Assembly (NCBI GenBank): GCA_031216755.1
Contig: JARUHG010000001.1
Location: 1,612,001-1,676,000 of the forward strand
Origin: Lysobacter arvi
GTDB lineage: Bacteria; Pseudomonadota; Gammaproteobacteria; Xanthomonadales; Xanthomonadaceae
Reading direction: 5' to 3'
DNA length: 64,000 nucleotides
This document shows positions 10,688 through 23,017 of the stretch, in pieces. A program made the position numbers and the translations under genes. The notes under the pieces were generated by a model. The model searched no databases. It was not told the DNA's origin and was given only the letters and a program-made list of their open reading frames with translations. Numbering within the stretch: position 1 is the first letter of the stretch; the number at the start of each line of letters is the position of its first letter.

Positions 10688-11071
10688 ATGCAGCTCAATC
10701 TCGAACACCCGGACCACGAGTTCTTCCTGCGCGCCGCGGACGGCGGGTCCGTGCGGGTGAACGATCGCCATCTGACGGCCAGTTTCGTCCTCGCGCCCGA
10801 TCGGCTCATCGAGGGCTGGCCGGTGCGCGAGGTGCAGGCGATGACGCCGGAGGACCTCGACGCCGTCCTCGCACTGGAGCCGGAAGTGGTCCTGCTCGGC
10901 AGCGGTGCCGCGCAGGTGTTCCCGCCCGCGGCCGTACTGGCGCATGGCCTGCGCCGCGGCGTCGGCATCGAAACCATGACCAACGCGGCCGCCGCGCGCA
11001 CGTTCAACGTGCTGGCCGGCGAAGGCCGCCGCGTGGTCGTGGCGTTCGTTCTTCCGGGCCCGGCCGCCTAG
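10688..11071 (+). CDS. Mth938-like domain protein (DUF498/NDUFAF3 family)
   Basis: This 127-residue protein matches the Mth938/DUF498 fold: [26 protein letters not shown], a central [14 protein letters not shown] segment, and [32 protein letters not shown]. The family includes the mitochondrial complex I assembly factor NDUFAF3, but the bacterial role is not settled. It follows yhbY on the plus strand. Its TAG stop shares the tetranucleotide CTAG (11068-11071) with the stop of the convergent lipoprotein gene, so the two reading frames end on top of each other. Confidence 0.85.
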   Translation: MQLNLEHPDHEFFLRAADGGSVRVNDRHLTASFVLAPDRLIEGWPVREVQAMTPEDLDAVLALEPEVVLLGSGAAQVFPPAAVLAHGLRRGVGIETMTNAAAARTFNVLAGEGRRVVVAFVLPGPAA

Positions 11072-11967
11072 CGCTCTGCGCTTTCCCGCGGCGCGAACCG
11101 CAGCCGCGTCCACACGCCGTAGTGATCCGACGCCCAGCGGCCTTGCGCATCGGGCGCGTCGAGGATGCGCCGCGCCTCGGGCCGCGCAAACGCGCCCTTT
11201 CCGGCGTAAACCCGATCGATGCGCGCCGGCGGATTGAAGCGCGGGTTGAGCGTCGCGTGCGCGATGTCCTCCACGGCGATGCCGGGATGCGCCGCGGCGT
11301 AGGCATCGTCGAAGCGTTCGCGCAAGCGTGCCAGTTCCGGCGCATTCGCCGTCACGTTGAAGTCTCCGCCGATCACCGTCGGTGCGTCGCCCTGCGTCGC
11401 GTCGACGAACGACAGCAGATCCGCGATCTGCCGCGCGCGCGTGGCGCCGCTGCGATCCTCGAAATCCAGGTGTACGACGTACAGATTCACCTGACGACCC
11501 CGTACCGTGGTGCGCACCCAGCCGGCGATGCGATACGCCTCGTGCGGATCCAGGCGACGGAAACCGCGCTGCGTCGCGGGCGCACGCGTGAGGATGGCAT
11601 TGCCGTACCGGCGTGCACGCCCCACCGGATCGACGGACACGAAGAACGCGTGATAGCCCAGACGCCGCGCCAGCGTCGTCGCCTGGTTCGGCAGCGCTTC
11701 GTCCTGCAGCACCTCCTGCAGCAGGATCGCGTCCGGCTGTAGGCGGCGGAGTTCGGCTTCGATCATCGCCTGGCGCTGCGGCCAGTCCTCGCGGTCGTGC
11801 CAGAGGTTGAGGGTGACGATCTCCAGCCTGGGCGTGTCGTCGCCGACCGGCCTGGAGACACAGCCGGTCAGCACCAGGAGCGTCGCGCCGATCAGGCATT
11901 CCGCGATGCGCCGCACGAGAACGGCGCGAGGCACCGTGCGTCCGCGTTGCGCGAACGCGGGGCTCAT
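11068..11967 (-). CDS. Endonuclease/exonuclease/phosphatase-family lipoprotein
   Basis: The 299-residue product has a signal sequence ending in the lipobox VLTGC (Cys36), so it is probably a lipoprotein. The rest is an EEP (DNase I-like) domain with the metal and catalytic motifs: VTLNLWHD, ILLQEVL, VVHLDFED, GGDFNVTA and the final SDHYGVW. Substrate is unknown; the family covers nucleases, phosphodiesterases and sphingomyelinase-type enzymes. The ATG overlaps the nlpD-like stop by 4 bp, so it belongs to the surE-pcm-yqaA-nlpD transcript, in the position where many gammaproteobacteria carry rpoS. Confidence 0.85.
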   Translation of the reverse strand: MSPAFAQRGRTVPRAVLVRRIAECLIGATLLVLTGCVSRPVGDDTPRLEIVTLNLWHDREDWPQRQAMIEAELRRLQPDAILLQEVLQDEALPNQATTLARRLGYHAFFVSVDPVGRARRYGNAILTRAPATQRGFRRLDPHEAYRIAGWVRTTVRGRQVNLYVVHLDFEDRSGATRARQIADLLSFVDATQGDAPTVIGGDFNVTANAPELARLRERFDDAYAAAHPGIAVEDIAHATLNPRFNPPARIDRVYAGKGAFARPEARRILDAPDAQGRWASDHYGVWTRLRFAPRESAER

Positions 11968-12716
11968 CGCCTGGGCAGGTAGATCAACGGATCGACCGGT
12001 TTGCCGTTGTAGCGCACTTCGAAATGCAGCATCTCGCGCGGGGCGCCGCTGCGGCCCATCTCGGCGATCTGCTGGCCCGAGCGCACCAGCTGGCCTTCGT
12101 TCACGAGGCGATTGCGGTTGTGGCCGTAGGCGGAAAGCCACTGCTCGTTGTGTTTGATGATGATCAGCTCACCGTAGCCGACCAGGCCCGAACCGGAATA
12201 CACGACGACGCCATCGGCGGCCGCGCGCACCGGAGCGCCGCTCGCGCCGGCGATGTCGACGCCCTGCTTGGTCGGCTCGCCCGCCACGTAGCGGCCGATC
12301 AATTCACCGTCCGCGGGCCAGCGCCACTTGATGTCGCTCGCCGCGGGGGCCGCCGGCTTTGGCGCAGGCGGCGTGGGGGTCGATGGCTTGGTCGCGGCGG
12401 CCGTCGGACGGGTCGTCCCGGTGCCGCCGCCCTTCCCTGCCGGATACAGGCGAAGCTTCTGGCCCGGATAGATGGTGTACGGCGGATCGAGGCCGTTCCA
12501 CGCCGCCAGGTCCTGCTGCCGGACGCCGTTGCGCGATGCGATCGCGAACAGCGTGTCGCCGCGACGCACCGTGGTGGTCACGCCCGGTCGCGGTTTGGAC
12601 GGCGGCTGCGAGGAGGTGCCCGGTTCGCGATAGACCTTCGTGCTCCAGCAACCGCCCAGCAGCACGGCGAGCGCCAGGAGCGAGCCAGTCGCCACGAATC
12701 GCCTTGTTCCGGTCAT
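11964..12716 (-). CDS. nlpD: LysM/M23-domain lipoprotein, NlpD-like amidase activator
   Basis: NlpD-type proteins activate periplasmic amidases that split septal peptidoglycan. The 250-residue form begins MTGTRRFVATGS with lipobox LLGGC (Cys23), has a LysM domain (about 45-92, TVRRGDTLFAIASRNGV...YPGQKLRLYP), a proline/threonine linker, and a C-terminal LytM/M23 domain. The metal site is degenerate: TKQGVDIAG replaces the catalytic His-containing motif, as in E. coli NlpD, so it is probably an activator, not a hydrolase. The start at 12716 follows AGAGGA; an alternative ATG at 12758 overlaps yqaA. Confidence 0.92.
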   Translation of the reverse strand: MTGTRRFVATGSLLALAVLLGGCWSTKVYREPGTSSQPPSKPRPGVTTTVRRGDTLFAIASRNGVRQQDLAAWNGLDPPYTIYPGQKLRLYPAGKGGGTGTTRPTAAATKPSTPTPPAPKPAAPAASDIKWRWPADGELIGRYVAGEPTKQGVDIAGASGAPVRAAADGVVVYSGSGLVGYGELIIIKHNEQWLSAYGHNRNRLVNEGQLVRSGQQIAEMGRSGAPREMLHFEVRYNGKPVDPLIYLPRR

Positions 12717-12750
12717 GCGTCCTCTCATCCGAGCCGCCTTGTCCACCCGC

Positions 12751-13371
12751 TCATCCAAACTGGGCCTTCCACACCAGCCAGCCGATCGCCGCCACGAGCA
12801 GTACCGACGCGATCCAGCCGATCGGCTCGATATAGCGCCGCAGCGCCGCCTCCGCGCGCACGCCGCCGAGCCGGATGGCCAGCGCGACCAGGTACACGCG
12901 CTTGCCGCGGCCGATGACCATGCTGGCCATGAACGGTACCAACGGGACGCCGACGATGCCCGACGCCCAGGTGAATATCTTCAGCGGAATCGGCGTGAAC
13001 CCCGCGAGAACCAGCAGCCAGAACGCCTGCCACGGCGAATGGGCGGCGATGTCGCGCAACTGCTGCACCTGCGCGTCGATGCGCTCCATCCAGCCCAGCG
13101 CGGCGAGCATCGGCTTGACCAGTTCGTAGGCGAAATGACCCAGCGCGAAGCCGACGACCGCGCCGGCGAGCGATCCGACCAGGCTCAGGGTCGCGAACCA
13201 GAACCCGCGCCGCGGCTGCGCCAGGCACATGGGCGCGAGCATCACTTCCGGCGGAACCGGAAAGACGACCGCTTCGGCAAAGCTCAGTCCCGTGAGGAAG
13301 GTCGGCGCATGGCGGTGGCGCGCCCAGGCGATGGTGCGCTCGTACAACGGTCCGAAGATCTTCAACGGCAA
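12751..13371 (-). CDS. YqaA-family (DedA/VTT-like) inner membrane protein
   Basis: The 206-residue protein carries four or five hydrophobic segments and the VTT/DedA-type signature in FAEAVVFPVPPEVMLAPMCLAQP and LVLAGFTPIPLKIFTWASGIVGV. Related proteins move lipids or maintain membrane potential, but the precise substrate here is unknown. It sits between pcm and nlpD, the usual place of yqaA in Xanthomonadaceae, with its stop within or next to the start region of nlpD. The start ATG (MPLKIFGPLYERT) is 55 bp from the pcm stop. Confidence 0.88.
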   Translation of the reverse strand: MPLKIFGPLYERTIAWARHRHAPTFLTGLSFAEAVVFPVPPEVMLAPMCLAQPRRGFWFATLSLVGSLAGAVVGFALGHFAYELVKPMLAALGWMERIDAQVQQLRDIAAHSPWQAFWLLVLAGFTPIPLKIFTWASGIVGVPLVPFMASMVIGRGKRVYLVALAIRLGGVRAEAALRRYIEPIGWIASVLLVAAIGWLVWKAQFG

Positions 13372-13426
13372 CCCTGCCTTCGATGGTGTCGTCAGTGTGT
13401 ATGGCGGTGTGTCGCTGCGGCGTCGG

Positions 13427-14104
13427 TCAGTCGACCATGCCCGACAGCAGCGGCACGAAGACTACCGGCGCAAGCGTCTGCTGGGTGACATGGCCGTCCG
13501 GATCCTTGCGCAGCTTCAGCAACGATTGCGATCCGGCGCCGCCCACGGGCGCGATCAGCGTGCCGCCCGGCGCAAGCTGCTCGGTCAGTGCGTCCACCAG
13601 CGCCGGCGCGGCAGCCGTGACGATGATGGCATCGAACGGGCCGTTCTCCGGCCAGCCGATGCGGCCGTCGTCGTGCTTGCTGCGCACGTTCATGCCGAGC
13701 TGGCGGAAACGCTTGCGCGCGGTGCGCAGCAGTTCGCCGATGCGCTCGACCGTGTGCACTTCAAGCCCCAGCGCGGCGAGTACCGCGGCCTGGTAACCCG
13801 AACCGGTGCCGATCTCCAGCACCTTCTTCGGCTCGGATTCGAGCAGCGCTTCGGTCATCTTCGCCACGACCCACGGCTGCGAGATCGTCTGGCCATGACC
13901 GATCGGCAATGCGGTGTCTTCGTAGGCACGCGTCGCCAGCGCTTCGTCGACGAACAGATGGCGCGGCACGGTGCGGATCGCGTTGAGCACGCGTTCGTCG
14001 CGGATGCCGTTGTCGCGCAGTCGATCGACGAGGCGATCGCGCACGCGCTGGGACGTCATTCCCGAACCGATCGCCTCCGGCTGCAACCGCATGCGCAGCG
14101 TCAT
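13427..14104 (-). CDS. pcm: Protein-L-isoaspartate O-methyltransferase
   Basis: Pcm methylates isoaspartyl residues in damaged proteins so they can revert to aspartate. The 225-residue protein shows [37 protein letters not shown] sequence, with substrate-binding [15 protein letters not shown], the SAM motif [18 protein letters not shown], and the late motif [13 protein letters not shown]. The start ATG at 14104 overlaps the surE stop by 4 bp (ATGA), a classic coupled pair. A longer open frame upstream is the out-of-frame shadow of surE. Confidence 0.95.
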   Translation of the reverse strand: MTLRMRLQPEAIGSGMTSQRVRDRLVDRLRDNGIRDERVLNAIRTVPRHLFVDEALATRAYEDTALPIGHGQTISQPWVVAKMTEALLESEPKKVLEIGTGSGYQAAVLAALGLEVHTVERIGELLRTARKRFRQLGMNVRSKHDDGRIGWPENGPFDAIIVTAAAPALVDALTEQLAPGGTLIAPVGGAGSQSLLKLRKDPDGHVTQQTLAPVVFVPLLSGMVD

Positions 14105-14904
14105 GCGGCGTGCTCCGGCCGGCGCGATGCCGAATGCCCGAGCGACGAGGCAAGCCCGTCCACCCAGCTGGCCACCTGCTCGAGCGCGTGGTAACGCGTG
14201 AGGTCGACCTGGATCGGCGTGATCGAAATGTGCCCGGTGCGCACGGCGTGGAAATCGGTGCCGGGCCCTGCGTCCTGCTCGGCGCCCGCCGGACCGATCC
14301 ACCACCACTGGCGGCCGCGCGGGTCCTGCTGCGGGATGCACGCTTCGGCGCGGTGGCGATTGCCCAGTCGCGTGACCTCGAAGCCGCGCACTTCGTCCCA
14401 CGGAATGTCCGGGACGTTGACGTTGAGGATGGTGTCGGCCGGCAGCGGGTCCACGCGCAGGCGCGCGATGATCTCCGCCGCCGCGCGAGCCGCCGTCTCG
14501 TAATGGCGGCCCGTGTGATCGACCGTCTGCAGCGACATCGCCACGGCCGGCAACCCGAGGAAGCGGCCTTCCATCGCCGCGGCGACGGTGCCTGAATAGA
14601 TCACGTCGTCGCCGAGGTTCGCGGTGTTGTTGATGCCCGACACGACGATGTCCGGCTCCACCTCGAGCATGCCGGTGATGGCCACGTGCACGCAGTCGGT
14701 CGGCGTGCCGAACACGCGCCAGGTCGATCCGTCGAGCTGCTGCACGCGCACCGGCGCGTCCAGGGTGAGCGAATTGCTGGCACCGGAGCGGTCCCGGTCG
14801 GGCGCCACCACCAGGACCTCGTGGCCCGCAGCGCGCAGGCCATCGGCCAGAACGCGGATGCCGGGCGCGTCGACGCCATCGTCGTTGCTCACCAGTACTC
14901 GCAT
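14101..14904 (-). CDS. surE: 5'/3'-nucleotidase SurE
   Basis: SurE is a metal-dependent nucleotidase and exopolyphosphatase that helps stationary-phase survival. The 267-residue sequence starts [16 protein letters not shown] with the metal-binding Asp pair (D8, D9), followed by [15 protein letters not shown], a substrate loop, and [29 protein letters not shown]. The upstream open frame is rejected because homology begins exactly at [10 protein letters not shown]. It is the first gene of the surE-pcm-yqaA-nlpD-EEP set and divergent from the Smr-domain gene (184 bp). Confidence 0.96.
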   Translation of the reverse strand: MRVLVSNDDGVDAPGIRVLADGLRAAGHEVLVVAPDRDRSGASNSLTLDAPVRVQQLDGSTWRVFGTPTDCVHVAITGMLEVEPDIVVSGINNTANLGDDVIYSGTVAAAMEGRFLGLPAVAMSLQTVDHTGRHYETAARAAAEIIARLRVDPLPADTILNVNVPDIPWDEVRGFEVTRLGNRHRAEACIPQQDPRGRQWWWIGPAGAEQDAGPGTDFHAVRTGHISITPIQVDLTRYHALEQVASWVDGLASSLGHSASRRPEHAA

Positions 14905-15088
14905 GGACTCCCTTGTAGACACGCTTGCCAGAACACCCGCCGGAACACGGCGCCGGCGCAGGTCGGGCCCGCGCCGCGCGGGGCCCCATGATAGCCGAAC
15001 CCGCCCGCGCACCCGGCGACGGCGTGCACGTACTGGCAAGGTCGCGTTAGCGGTTTGCGGCAGGAGCCGGCGACGCTAGGCTGGTCGC

Positions 15089-15655
15089 ATGTCCGAACGA
15101 CGCGACGATGACGAAGACGATGCCGAGCTGTTCCGCGCGGCGATCGGTCCGGTGCGGCCCATGCGCGAGACCGCGCCGCCCCCGGCTGCTCCGCGCCCCC
15201 GGCCGCGCGCGCGCATGGCCGAGCGCGACGAGGCGCACGCACGCGAACAATTCCGCCACGCGCTCGAGGACAGCCTGCTCGAAGCCGGCGACGCGCTGAG
15301 CTATCGACGCGAGGAAGTGTCGCCGCGCCTGCTGCAGAAGCTCAAGCGCGGCGAGATATCGGTGCAGGAGGAGCTCGACCTGCACGGTGCGGACGCACGC
15401 GAGGCCGAGCAGCTGGTGCGCGCCTTCCTGCACGATGCCCGCCAGCATGGCGTGGGCTGCGTCCGGATCGTGCACGGAAAGGGGCTGCACGGCCCCGCGT
15501 CGATCGCCTCCGGCGGGCAGCCCGTGCTCAAGAACCTGGTCGACCGCATGCTGCGGCATCGCGCCGACGTGCTCGCGTTCCACTCCGCCCCGCCGGCGCA
15601 GGGCGGCACCGGCGCGGTGCTGGTGTTGCTCGCGCCCCGCCGCCTCCGTTCGTAG
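15089..15655 (+). CDS. Smr-domain protein
   Basis: The 188-residue protein has a charged, proline-rich N-terminus (1-50) and a C-terminal Smr domain with LDLHG (96-100) and HGKG (129-132), ending in VLAFHSAPPAQGGTGAVLVLL. Smr domains of this SmrA/SmrB-like type nick DNA or cleave mRNA at collided ribosomes; which applies here is not known from sequence. It is transcribed divergently from surE and is followed convergently by a small lipoprotein gene. Confidence 0.88.
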   Translation: MSERRDDDEDDAELFRAAIGPVRPMRETAPPPAAPRPRPRARMAERDEAHAREQFRHALEDSLLEAGDALSYRREEVSPRLLQKLKRGEISVQEELDLHGADAREAEQLVRAFLHDARQHGVGCVRIVHGKGLHGPASIASGGQPVLKNLVDRMLRHRADVLAFHSAPPAQGGTGAVLVLLAPRRLRS

Positions 15656-15695
15656 CAACCCGGTTCGAACGGAATCGGAGAGGCGTGGGCAGGCG

Positions 15696-15938
15696 TTACT
15701 TCGGCTCGCCGGAGGTCTGTGCGACCTGCTCGGCCGTCTTGTACGGCACGTTGACCCAGACGACTTCCAGGCCGCGACGACGCGCGATGCGCTCGACGTA
15801 GGCGACGTACTCCTCGTCGGCGTCGTTGAGCGAAGGAGCGCGCGGTTCGGACGCGTAGTTGGACCTGGATTCCATGCCGGCGCAGGCGGACAAGCCGACG
15901 AGGGAGAGCAACACGGCCATGCGTAGCGATGCGTTCAT
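15696..15938 (-). CDS. Small lipoprotein of unknown function
   Basis: An 80-residue product from MNASLRMAVLLSLVGLSAC, with a lipobox LSAC (Cys19) giving a mature chain of about 62 residues. The mature part contains EEYVAYVERIARRRGLEVVWVNVP, a probable helix followed by a short strand. GGAG stands about 10 bases before the chosen ATG. I recognise no family with certainty. Because it encodes a clean signal sequence and ends 41 bp from the convergent smr gene, I regard it as a real gene. Confidence 0.7.
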   Translation of the reverse strand: MNASLRMAVLLSLVGLSACAGMESRSNYASEPRAPSLNDADEEYVAYVERIARRRGLEVVWVNVPYKTAEQVAQTSGEPK

Positions 15939-16085
15939 GACGACATCTCCATGACGGTTCGCCGGGCCCCGCGGCACGGCGGCAGCGCGTTGCGACGCTG
16001 CAGCTCCGGTATACGCCGGCCGTCGGACGCAGCCAGTGCCGCCGCACCCTTTCCGACGAACGGTCGAACGGCCGGAAAGAAGCCG

Positions 16086-17156
16086 TCAGCCGACGCGGCC
16101 GACCGCCCGTACGTCGCCCAATTCGGCGAGCACCACGGTCGCGTACGCGCCCGGCGGCAACGCGAAAGCGAGTTCGAGCACGTCATCCTCACGCCACGTC
16201 CACGTCAGGGCCGTCGGCTTCAGACGCAACGCGCGCCGCTCCTGCCGGAGCCCTTCGGCCTCTAGCCCGGCCCGCAGCGCGAGCGCTTCCTCATCGGACA
16301 GCGCCTCCGTTTCCAGCGCCGCGGCCTCCCCGGTGGAGCGCAGATCGCCGCGGCCCCACAGCGGGCCGGTCGGATGGATGTCGAACGATGCGAGCCGCTG
16401 CGCGAGCGCATCGTCGAACGGCTCGGGCCCGAACACGCTGCGGCTTCCATCGAGCATCCAGACCTCGCCGTCCAGCGGCGTATCCCAGCACGCACGTTCC
16501 ACGCGCCGGGCGAGCACGCGATTGAACAGTTCCGAGCGCGCGGCCGACATCAGCAGCGTGCGCTGCTCGCGACGCACGCGGCGTCCGGCGAACATCGCAC
16601 GCGCGTTGGCGACGTTGTCGCCGTCGCGACCGAAGCGCTGCTCGCCGAAGTAGTTGGGCACGCCGCGCTCGGCGATGGCGCGCAGGCGCTGCTCGATCGC
16701 TGCCCGCTCGCCGACGACGTTCCGAAGCGCGAGCACGAAGCGATTGCCGGCCAGCGCACCGCGCGGCAGCTTCTTCGCGTGCCAGGCGTGCTCCAGCACG
16801 GTCAGGCGTTCCTCGCCGTTGGCGTATTCCAGCGATGCAAGATCCGGCGCGACCTTCTTCGGCAGGTGCACGCTGAAACGCTGGCGCGTGACGGCATGGC
16901 GGTCCTTCAGGCCGGCGTACCCGATCGCGACCTCGCCCACGCCCGCCCACTGCGCGATGTGCTTCGCGGCGAAGCCGGTGTTCATGCCGCGCTTCTCGAC
17001 GGTGAGCAGCAGGTGCTCGCCGGCGCCACTGGCGTCGAAGCCCGGAAGTTCCTCGACGAGGAAGTCCTCCGGCGTCGTGCGCATGTTCGCCGACAGCACG
17101 GCCCCGCCATGCGCGCGCGGCAACGCGGGCTCGCTCACGACTTCACCAGCAGGCAT
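16086..17156 (-). CDS. truD: tRNA pseudouridine(13) synthase TruD
   Basis: TruD makes pseudouridine at position 13 of certain tRNAs. The 356-residue protein has the family core: [13 protein letters not shown] near residue 30, [16 protein letters not shown], the catalytic [11 protein letters not shown] with Asp85, and [16 protein letters not shown]. The insertion domain (about 150-300) is present. The start ATG lies 22 bp inside the upstream ispF gene, which is a common overlap for these neighbours. The order ispD-ispF-truD-surE is standard in gammaproteobacteria, although here an extra lipoprotein and smr lie before surE. Confidence 0.95.
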   Translation of the reverse strand: MPAGEVVSEPALPRAHGGAVLSANMRTTPEDFLVEELPGFDASGAGEHLLLTVEKRGMNTGFAAKHIAQWAGVGEVAIGYAGLKDRHAVTRQRFSVHLPKKVAPDLASLEYANGEERLTVLEHAWHAKKLPRGALAGNRFVLALRNVVGERAAIEQRLRAIAERGVPNYFGEQRFGRDGDNVANARAMFAGRRVRREQRTLLMSAARSELFNRVLARRVERACWDTPLDGEVWMLDGSRSVFGPEPFDDALAQRLASFDIHPTGPLWGRGDLRSTGEAAALETEALSDEEALALRAGLEAEGLRQERRALRLKPTALTWTWREDDVLELAFALPPGAYATVVLAELGDVRAVGRVG

Positions 17157-17614
17157 ACGGCCATGGCGGCGATGCCTTCGCCGCGCCCGGTGAACCCGAG
17201 TTTCTCGCTGGTGGTCGCCTTGATGCTGATCGCTTCCACGTCAACGGCGAGCTCCTGCGCCAGCACCTCGCGCATCGCCGCGGCATGCGGGCCGACCTTC
17301 GGCCGTTCGCAGACGACGGTCACGTCGGCATTGCCCAGTTGCCACCCGCGCTCGCGCGCGAGCGCATCGCAATGGCGCAGGAAGGCACGGCTGTCGGCGC
17401 CCTTCCACTGCGGATCGCTCGGCGGAAAGTGCTTGCCGATGTCGCCCAGCGCGAGCGCGCCGAGGATCGCGTCGCACAGCGCGTGGATCACCACGTCGCC
17501 ATCCGAATGCGCGAGCACGCCGCGATCGTGCGGCACGCGCACGCCCCCGAGCACGACGTGGTCGCCCTCTCCGAACGCGTGCACGTCGTAACCCTGTCCG
17601 ATGCGGATGTTCAT
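17135..17614 (-). CDS. ispF: 2-C-methyl-D-erythritol 2,4-cyclodiphosphate synthase
   Basis: IspF forms the cyclodiphosphate intermediate of the MEP isoprenoid pathway. The 159-residue trimeric enzyme shows the zinc ligands in [10 protein letters not shown] (D9, H11) and [20 protein letters not shown], the DIGKHFP loop, and [22 protein letters not shown] at the end. The start [12 protein letters not shown] is chosen over a longer open frame that lacks homology. It follows ispD after 83 bp, and its end overlaps truD. Confidence 0.96.
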   Translation of the reverse strand: MNIRIGQGYDVHAFGEGDHVVLGGVRVPHDRGVLAHSDGDVVIHALCDAILGALALGDIGKHFPPSDPQWKGADSRAFLRHCDALARERGWQLGNADVTVVCERPKVGPHAAAMREVLAQELAVDVEAISIKATTSEKLGFTGRGEGIAAMAVCLLVKS

Positions 17615-17697
17615 GGCGTTCTCTTGCGGATGTTGCGAATGAGGTGGGCCGACGGGATCGTCGGCATGGATCGCGCCGGGATTCCGGCGGCGACCGG

Positions 17698-18396
17698 CTA
17701 CTCGGTGAGCCGCGCGAGAAGATACTCCGCCAGCGCGAGGTCGGCCGGCGTGGTCACCTTCAGGTTGTCTTCCCGACCCTCGACCAGCGCCGGATGCGCG
17801 CCCGTGCGCTCCATCGCCATCGCTTCGTCGGTGACGAGGACGCCCTCGGCACGTGCGCGTTCCAGCGCCGACGTGAGCGCGCCACGCCGGAACGCCTGCG
17901 GCGTGAACGCGCGCCACAACGCCGAACGCGGTTCGGTCGCGACGATGCGCGCGTCCGCATCGGCGCGCTTGAGCGTGTCGCGGACCGGCGCGCCGAGGAT
18001 GGCGCCGTCGGCATGCGCGCTGGCGACGTCGATCAGCCGGTTGAGGTCCGCGGCGCGCAGGTTCGGGCGCGCGGCGTCGTGCACGAGGACCAGCGCGTCC
18101 TCGTCGACGTCACCGGGCAGCGCGCGCAATGCGGCCAGTACCGAATCGGCGCGCTCGCCGCCGCCCGTGCAGCGCAGCAGCGGTTTGCCGTGTCGCGACG
18201 TCCAGCCGGGCCAGCGAAGGTCGTCGGCCGCCAGCGCCACCATGGCGCCGTCGACGCGCGGATGCGAGAGCAGCGCGTCGAGCGCGTGCGCGATCAGGGT
18301 TTTTCCGGCGGCTTCGAGGTACTGCTTCGGGACCTCGCCACCGAACCGCGTACCGCGACCGGCCGCGGGCAGCACCGCCCAGATGCGCGGCGTCAC
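17698..18396 (-). CDS. ispD: 2-C-methyl-D-erythritol 4-phosphate cytidylyltransferase
   Basis: IspD couples CTP to methylerythritol phosphate in the MEP pathway. The 232-residue sequence opens with the nucleotide-binding [22 protein letters not shown], and has [11 protein letters not shown], the family DAARP motif, and [26 protein letters not shown] near the active site. Its start overlaps the ftsB stop by 4 bp, so the two are probably translated together, as in E. coli ftsB-ispD-ispF-truD. Confidence 0.95.
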   Translation of the reverse strand: MTPRIWAVLPAAGRGTRFGGEVPKQYLEAAGKTLIAHALDALLSHPRVDGAMVALAADDLRWPGWTSRHGKPLLRCTGGGERADSVLAALRALPGDVDEDALVLVHDAARPNLRAADLNRLIDVASAHADGAILGAPVRDTLKRADADARIVATEPRSALWRAFTPQAFRRGALTSALERARAEGVLVTDEAMAMERTGAHPALVEGREDNLKVTTPADLALAEYLLARLTE

Positions 18397-18737
18397 GGCG
18401 CAGGAGCCTGCGCACCGTCCGCCGGTGGCGTCTGGGTGGAAGGCGCGGTCGAACCTTCCGGCTCGACCACGCGGTAGAACGTTTCACCGGGCTTGATCAT
18501 GCCCAGCTCGCTGCGCGCGCGTTCCTCGACGGCGGCCTCGCCGGACTTGAGGTCCTCGACTTCCGCCGCGAGCGCATCGTTGCGCTGCTGCAGGCCCGCG
18601 TTCTCGCGCGTCTGCTGCTGTACCTGACGGTCCAGGCGGGCGACGGAGCGGCTGCCGCCCTCGCCCACCCAGAGGCGGTATTGCAGGAACGCCAGCAGCC
18701 CGGCGAGCAGCACCAGCAGCAGTCGCAACCAGCGCAT
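18393..18737 (-). CDS. ftsB: Cell division protein FtsB
   Basis: FtsB is a bitopic divisome protein that links FtsL and FtsQ. The 114-residue product has one membrane helix (about 4-21) after a short cytoplasmic start MRWLRLLLVLLAG, then a periplasmic coiled coil (about 30-70: VARLDRQVQQQTRENAGLQQRND) and the conserved ERARSELGMIKPGETFYRVVE. The C-terminus is longer than in E. coli, with a Pro/Thr/Ala-rich tail. It is 18 bp from the eno stop and overlaps ispD. Confidence 0.93.
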   Translation of the reverse strand: MRWLRLLLVLLAGLLAFLQYRLWVGEGGSRSVARLDRQVQQQTRENAGLQQRNDALAAEVEDLKSGEAAVEERARSELGMIKPGETFYRVVEPEGSTAPSTQTPPADGAQAPAP

Positions 18738-18755
18738 GCGCGCGTGCTCCGTTCC

Positions 18756-20081
<1,326 letters not shown>

Positions 20082-20093
20082 TTAAAGCAGAAC

Positions 20094-20128
20094 CGGCTCC
20101 CGCCCGCGCCTGCGCGGGTGCGGAGCCG
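20094..20128. terminator. GC-rich hairpin between kdsA and eno
   Basis: CGGCTCC and GGAGCCG close a stem whose interior CCCGCGC/GCGCGGG also pairs. No T-run follows on the minus strand, so termination is possible but unproven. Confidence 0.35.
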
Positions 20129-20145
20129 TGGGTCCGTTGCGGGGA

Positions 20146-20979
20146 TCAGACGCTGGATTCGAGGAAACCGTTCTTCTTGGTGACGCGGTCGATCTCCATC
20201 AGCGTCTCCAGCAGCGCGCGCATCTTCGGCAGCGGCCAGGCGTTGGGACCGTCGGACAGCGCCTCGTCGGGCACCGGATGGGTTTCCATGAAGATGCCGT
20301 CGATGCCGACCGCCATCGCCGCGCGCGCCAGCACCGGCACGAACTCGCGCTGGCCGCCGCTCTTGCCGCCGGCGCCGCCGGGCAGCTGCACCGAATGCGT
20401 GGCGTCGAACACCACCGGGCAGCCGGTGTCGCGCATGACGCTCAGCGAGCGCATGTCGCTGACCAGGTTGTTGTAGCCGAACGACACGCCGCGCTCGCAG
20501 GCCATGATCTGCGTGTTGCCGGTGGCCTTGGCCTTGTCGGTGACGTGCTTCATTTCCCACGGGGAGAGGAACTGGCCCTTCTTGATGTTCACCGGCTTGC
20601 CGGCGCGGGCGACGTTCTGGATGAAGTTCGTCTGGCGGCACAGGAACGCCGGCGTCTGCAGCACGTCGACGACCGAGGCGACCTCGTCCATCGGCGTGTA
20701 TTCGTGGACGTCGGTGAGCACCGGCACGCCGATCTGCTTCTTCACCTCGGCCAGCACCTTCAGGCCCTCTTCCAGGCCCGGGCCACGGAAACTCGTGCCC
20801 GAGGTGCGGTTGGCCTTGTCGAAACTCGACTTGAAGATGAAGTTGATGCCGAGCTCGGAGGTGATTTCCTTGAGCTTGCCGGCGGTATCGAGCTGCAACT
20901 GCATCGACTCGATCACGCACGGACCGGCGATCAGGAAGAAGGGTTGGTCCAGGCCGACTTCGAAACCACACAGATTCAT
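20146..20979 (-). CDS. kdsA: 3-deoxy-8-phosphooctulonate (Kdo-8-P) synthase
   Basis: KdsA condenses arabinose 5-phosphate with PEP to make Kdo-8-phosphate for lipopolysaccharide core. The 277-residue protein starts [25 protein letters not shown] and contains [55 protein letters not shown] and [27 protein letters not shown] precedes the chosen ATG by about 9 bases; the frame upstream translates REP-like repeats and is excluded. It lies between pyrG and eno, as is common in gammaproteobacteria. Confidence 0.96.
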   Translation of the reverse strand: MNLCGFEVGLDQPFFLIAGPCVIESMQLQLDTAGKLKEITSELGINFIFKSSFDKANRTSGTSFRGPGLEEGLKVLAEVKKQIGVPVLTDVHEYTPMDEVASVVDVLQTPAFLCRQTNFIQNVARAGKPVNIKKGQFLSPWEMKHVTDKAKATGNTQIMACERGVSFGYNNLVSDMRSLSVMRDTGCPVVFDATHSVQLPGGAGGKSGGQREFVPVLARAAMAVGIDGIFMETHPVPDEALSDGPNAWPLPKMRALLETLMEIDRVTKKNGFLESSV

Positions 20980-20995
20980 GGGCAGCATCTCCATT

Positions 20996-21178
20996 CCCCC
21001 TCTCCCGTTGGCAGGAGAGGGTCGGGGTGAGGGGTACACGAAGGCAAGCCGTCGGGCACCAATGCCCTCACCCGGCACTTCGCGTCGCCTTCTCCCGCTT
21101 GCGGGAGAAGGAAAAAGCACGCTCCCGCTTGCGGGAGAAGGAAAAAACATTCTCCCGCTTGCGGGAGTGGGCCAAGCA
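20996..21178. repeat. REP-like cluster with three 30-bp tandem hairpins
   Basis: Between pyrG and kdsA, CTCCCGCTTGCGGGAG occurs three times at exactly 30-bp spacing (21092, 21122, 21152), each followed by an AAGGAAAAA-type linker (the last by TGGGCC). A related element, CCTCTCCC...GGAGAGGG followed by GTCGGGGTGAGGG, lies at 20998-21033 in the opposite sense. Such motifs are a familiar dispersed repeat class in Xanthomonadaceae. Any pyrG-kdsA read-through RNA would fold into consecutive stems here. Confidence 0.85.
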
Positions 21179-21180
21179 GA

Positions 21181-22890
<1,710 letters not shown>

Positions 22891-22971
22891 TCAGGGCGAG
22901 CCGCACGGCGTTCACCATCGCGGCACGGCGGTCACGAAGCGGCGCTCCGACCTCGATTGCCGCCAACGAAA

Positions 22972-22994
22972 ACGCCCCGCGCGAGGCGGGGCGT
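22972..22994 (-). terminator. Rho-independent terminator of the small exported-protein gene
   Basis: ACGCCCCGC and GCGGGGCGT form a perfect 9-bp stem with a 5-base loop, followed on the minus strand by TTTTCG. It lies 23 bp past the stop of the 75-residue gene, which is therefore likely a monocistronic unit. Confidence 0.8.
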
Positions 22995-23017
22995 CGGGTG
23001 ACCAGCGATGCGGACGA

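Noticed and set aside
21092..21167. CRISPR array
   Set aside because: Three 16-bp palindromes at 30-bp spacing with nearly identical linkers; spacers would be identical and 14 bp long, which does not match CRISPR.
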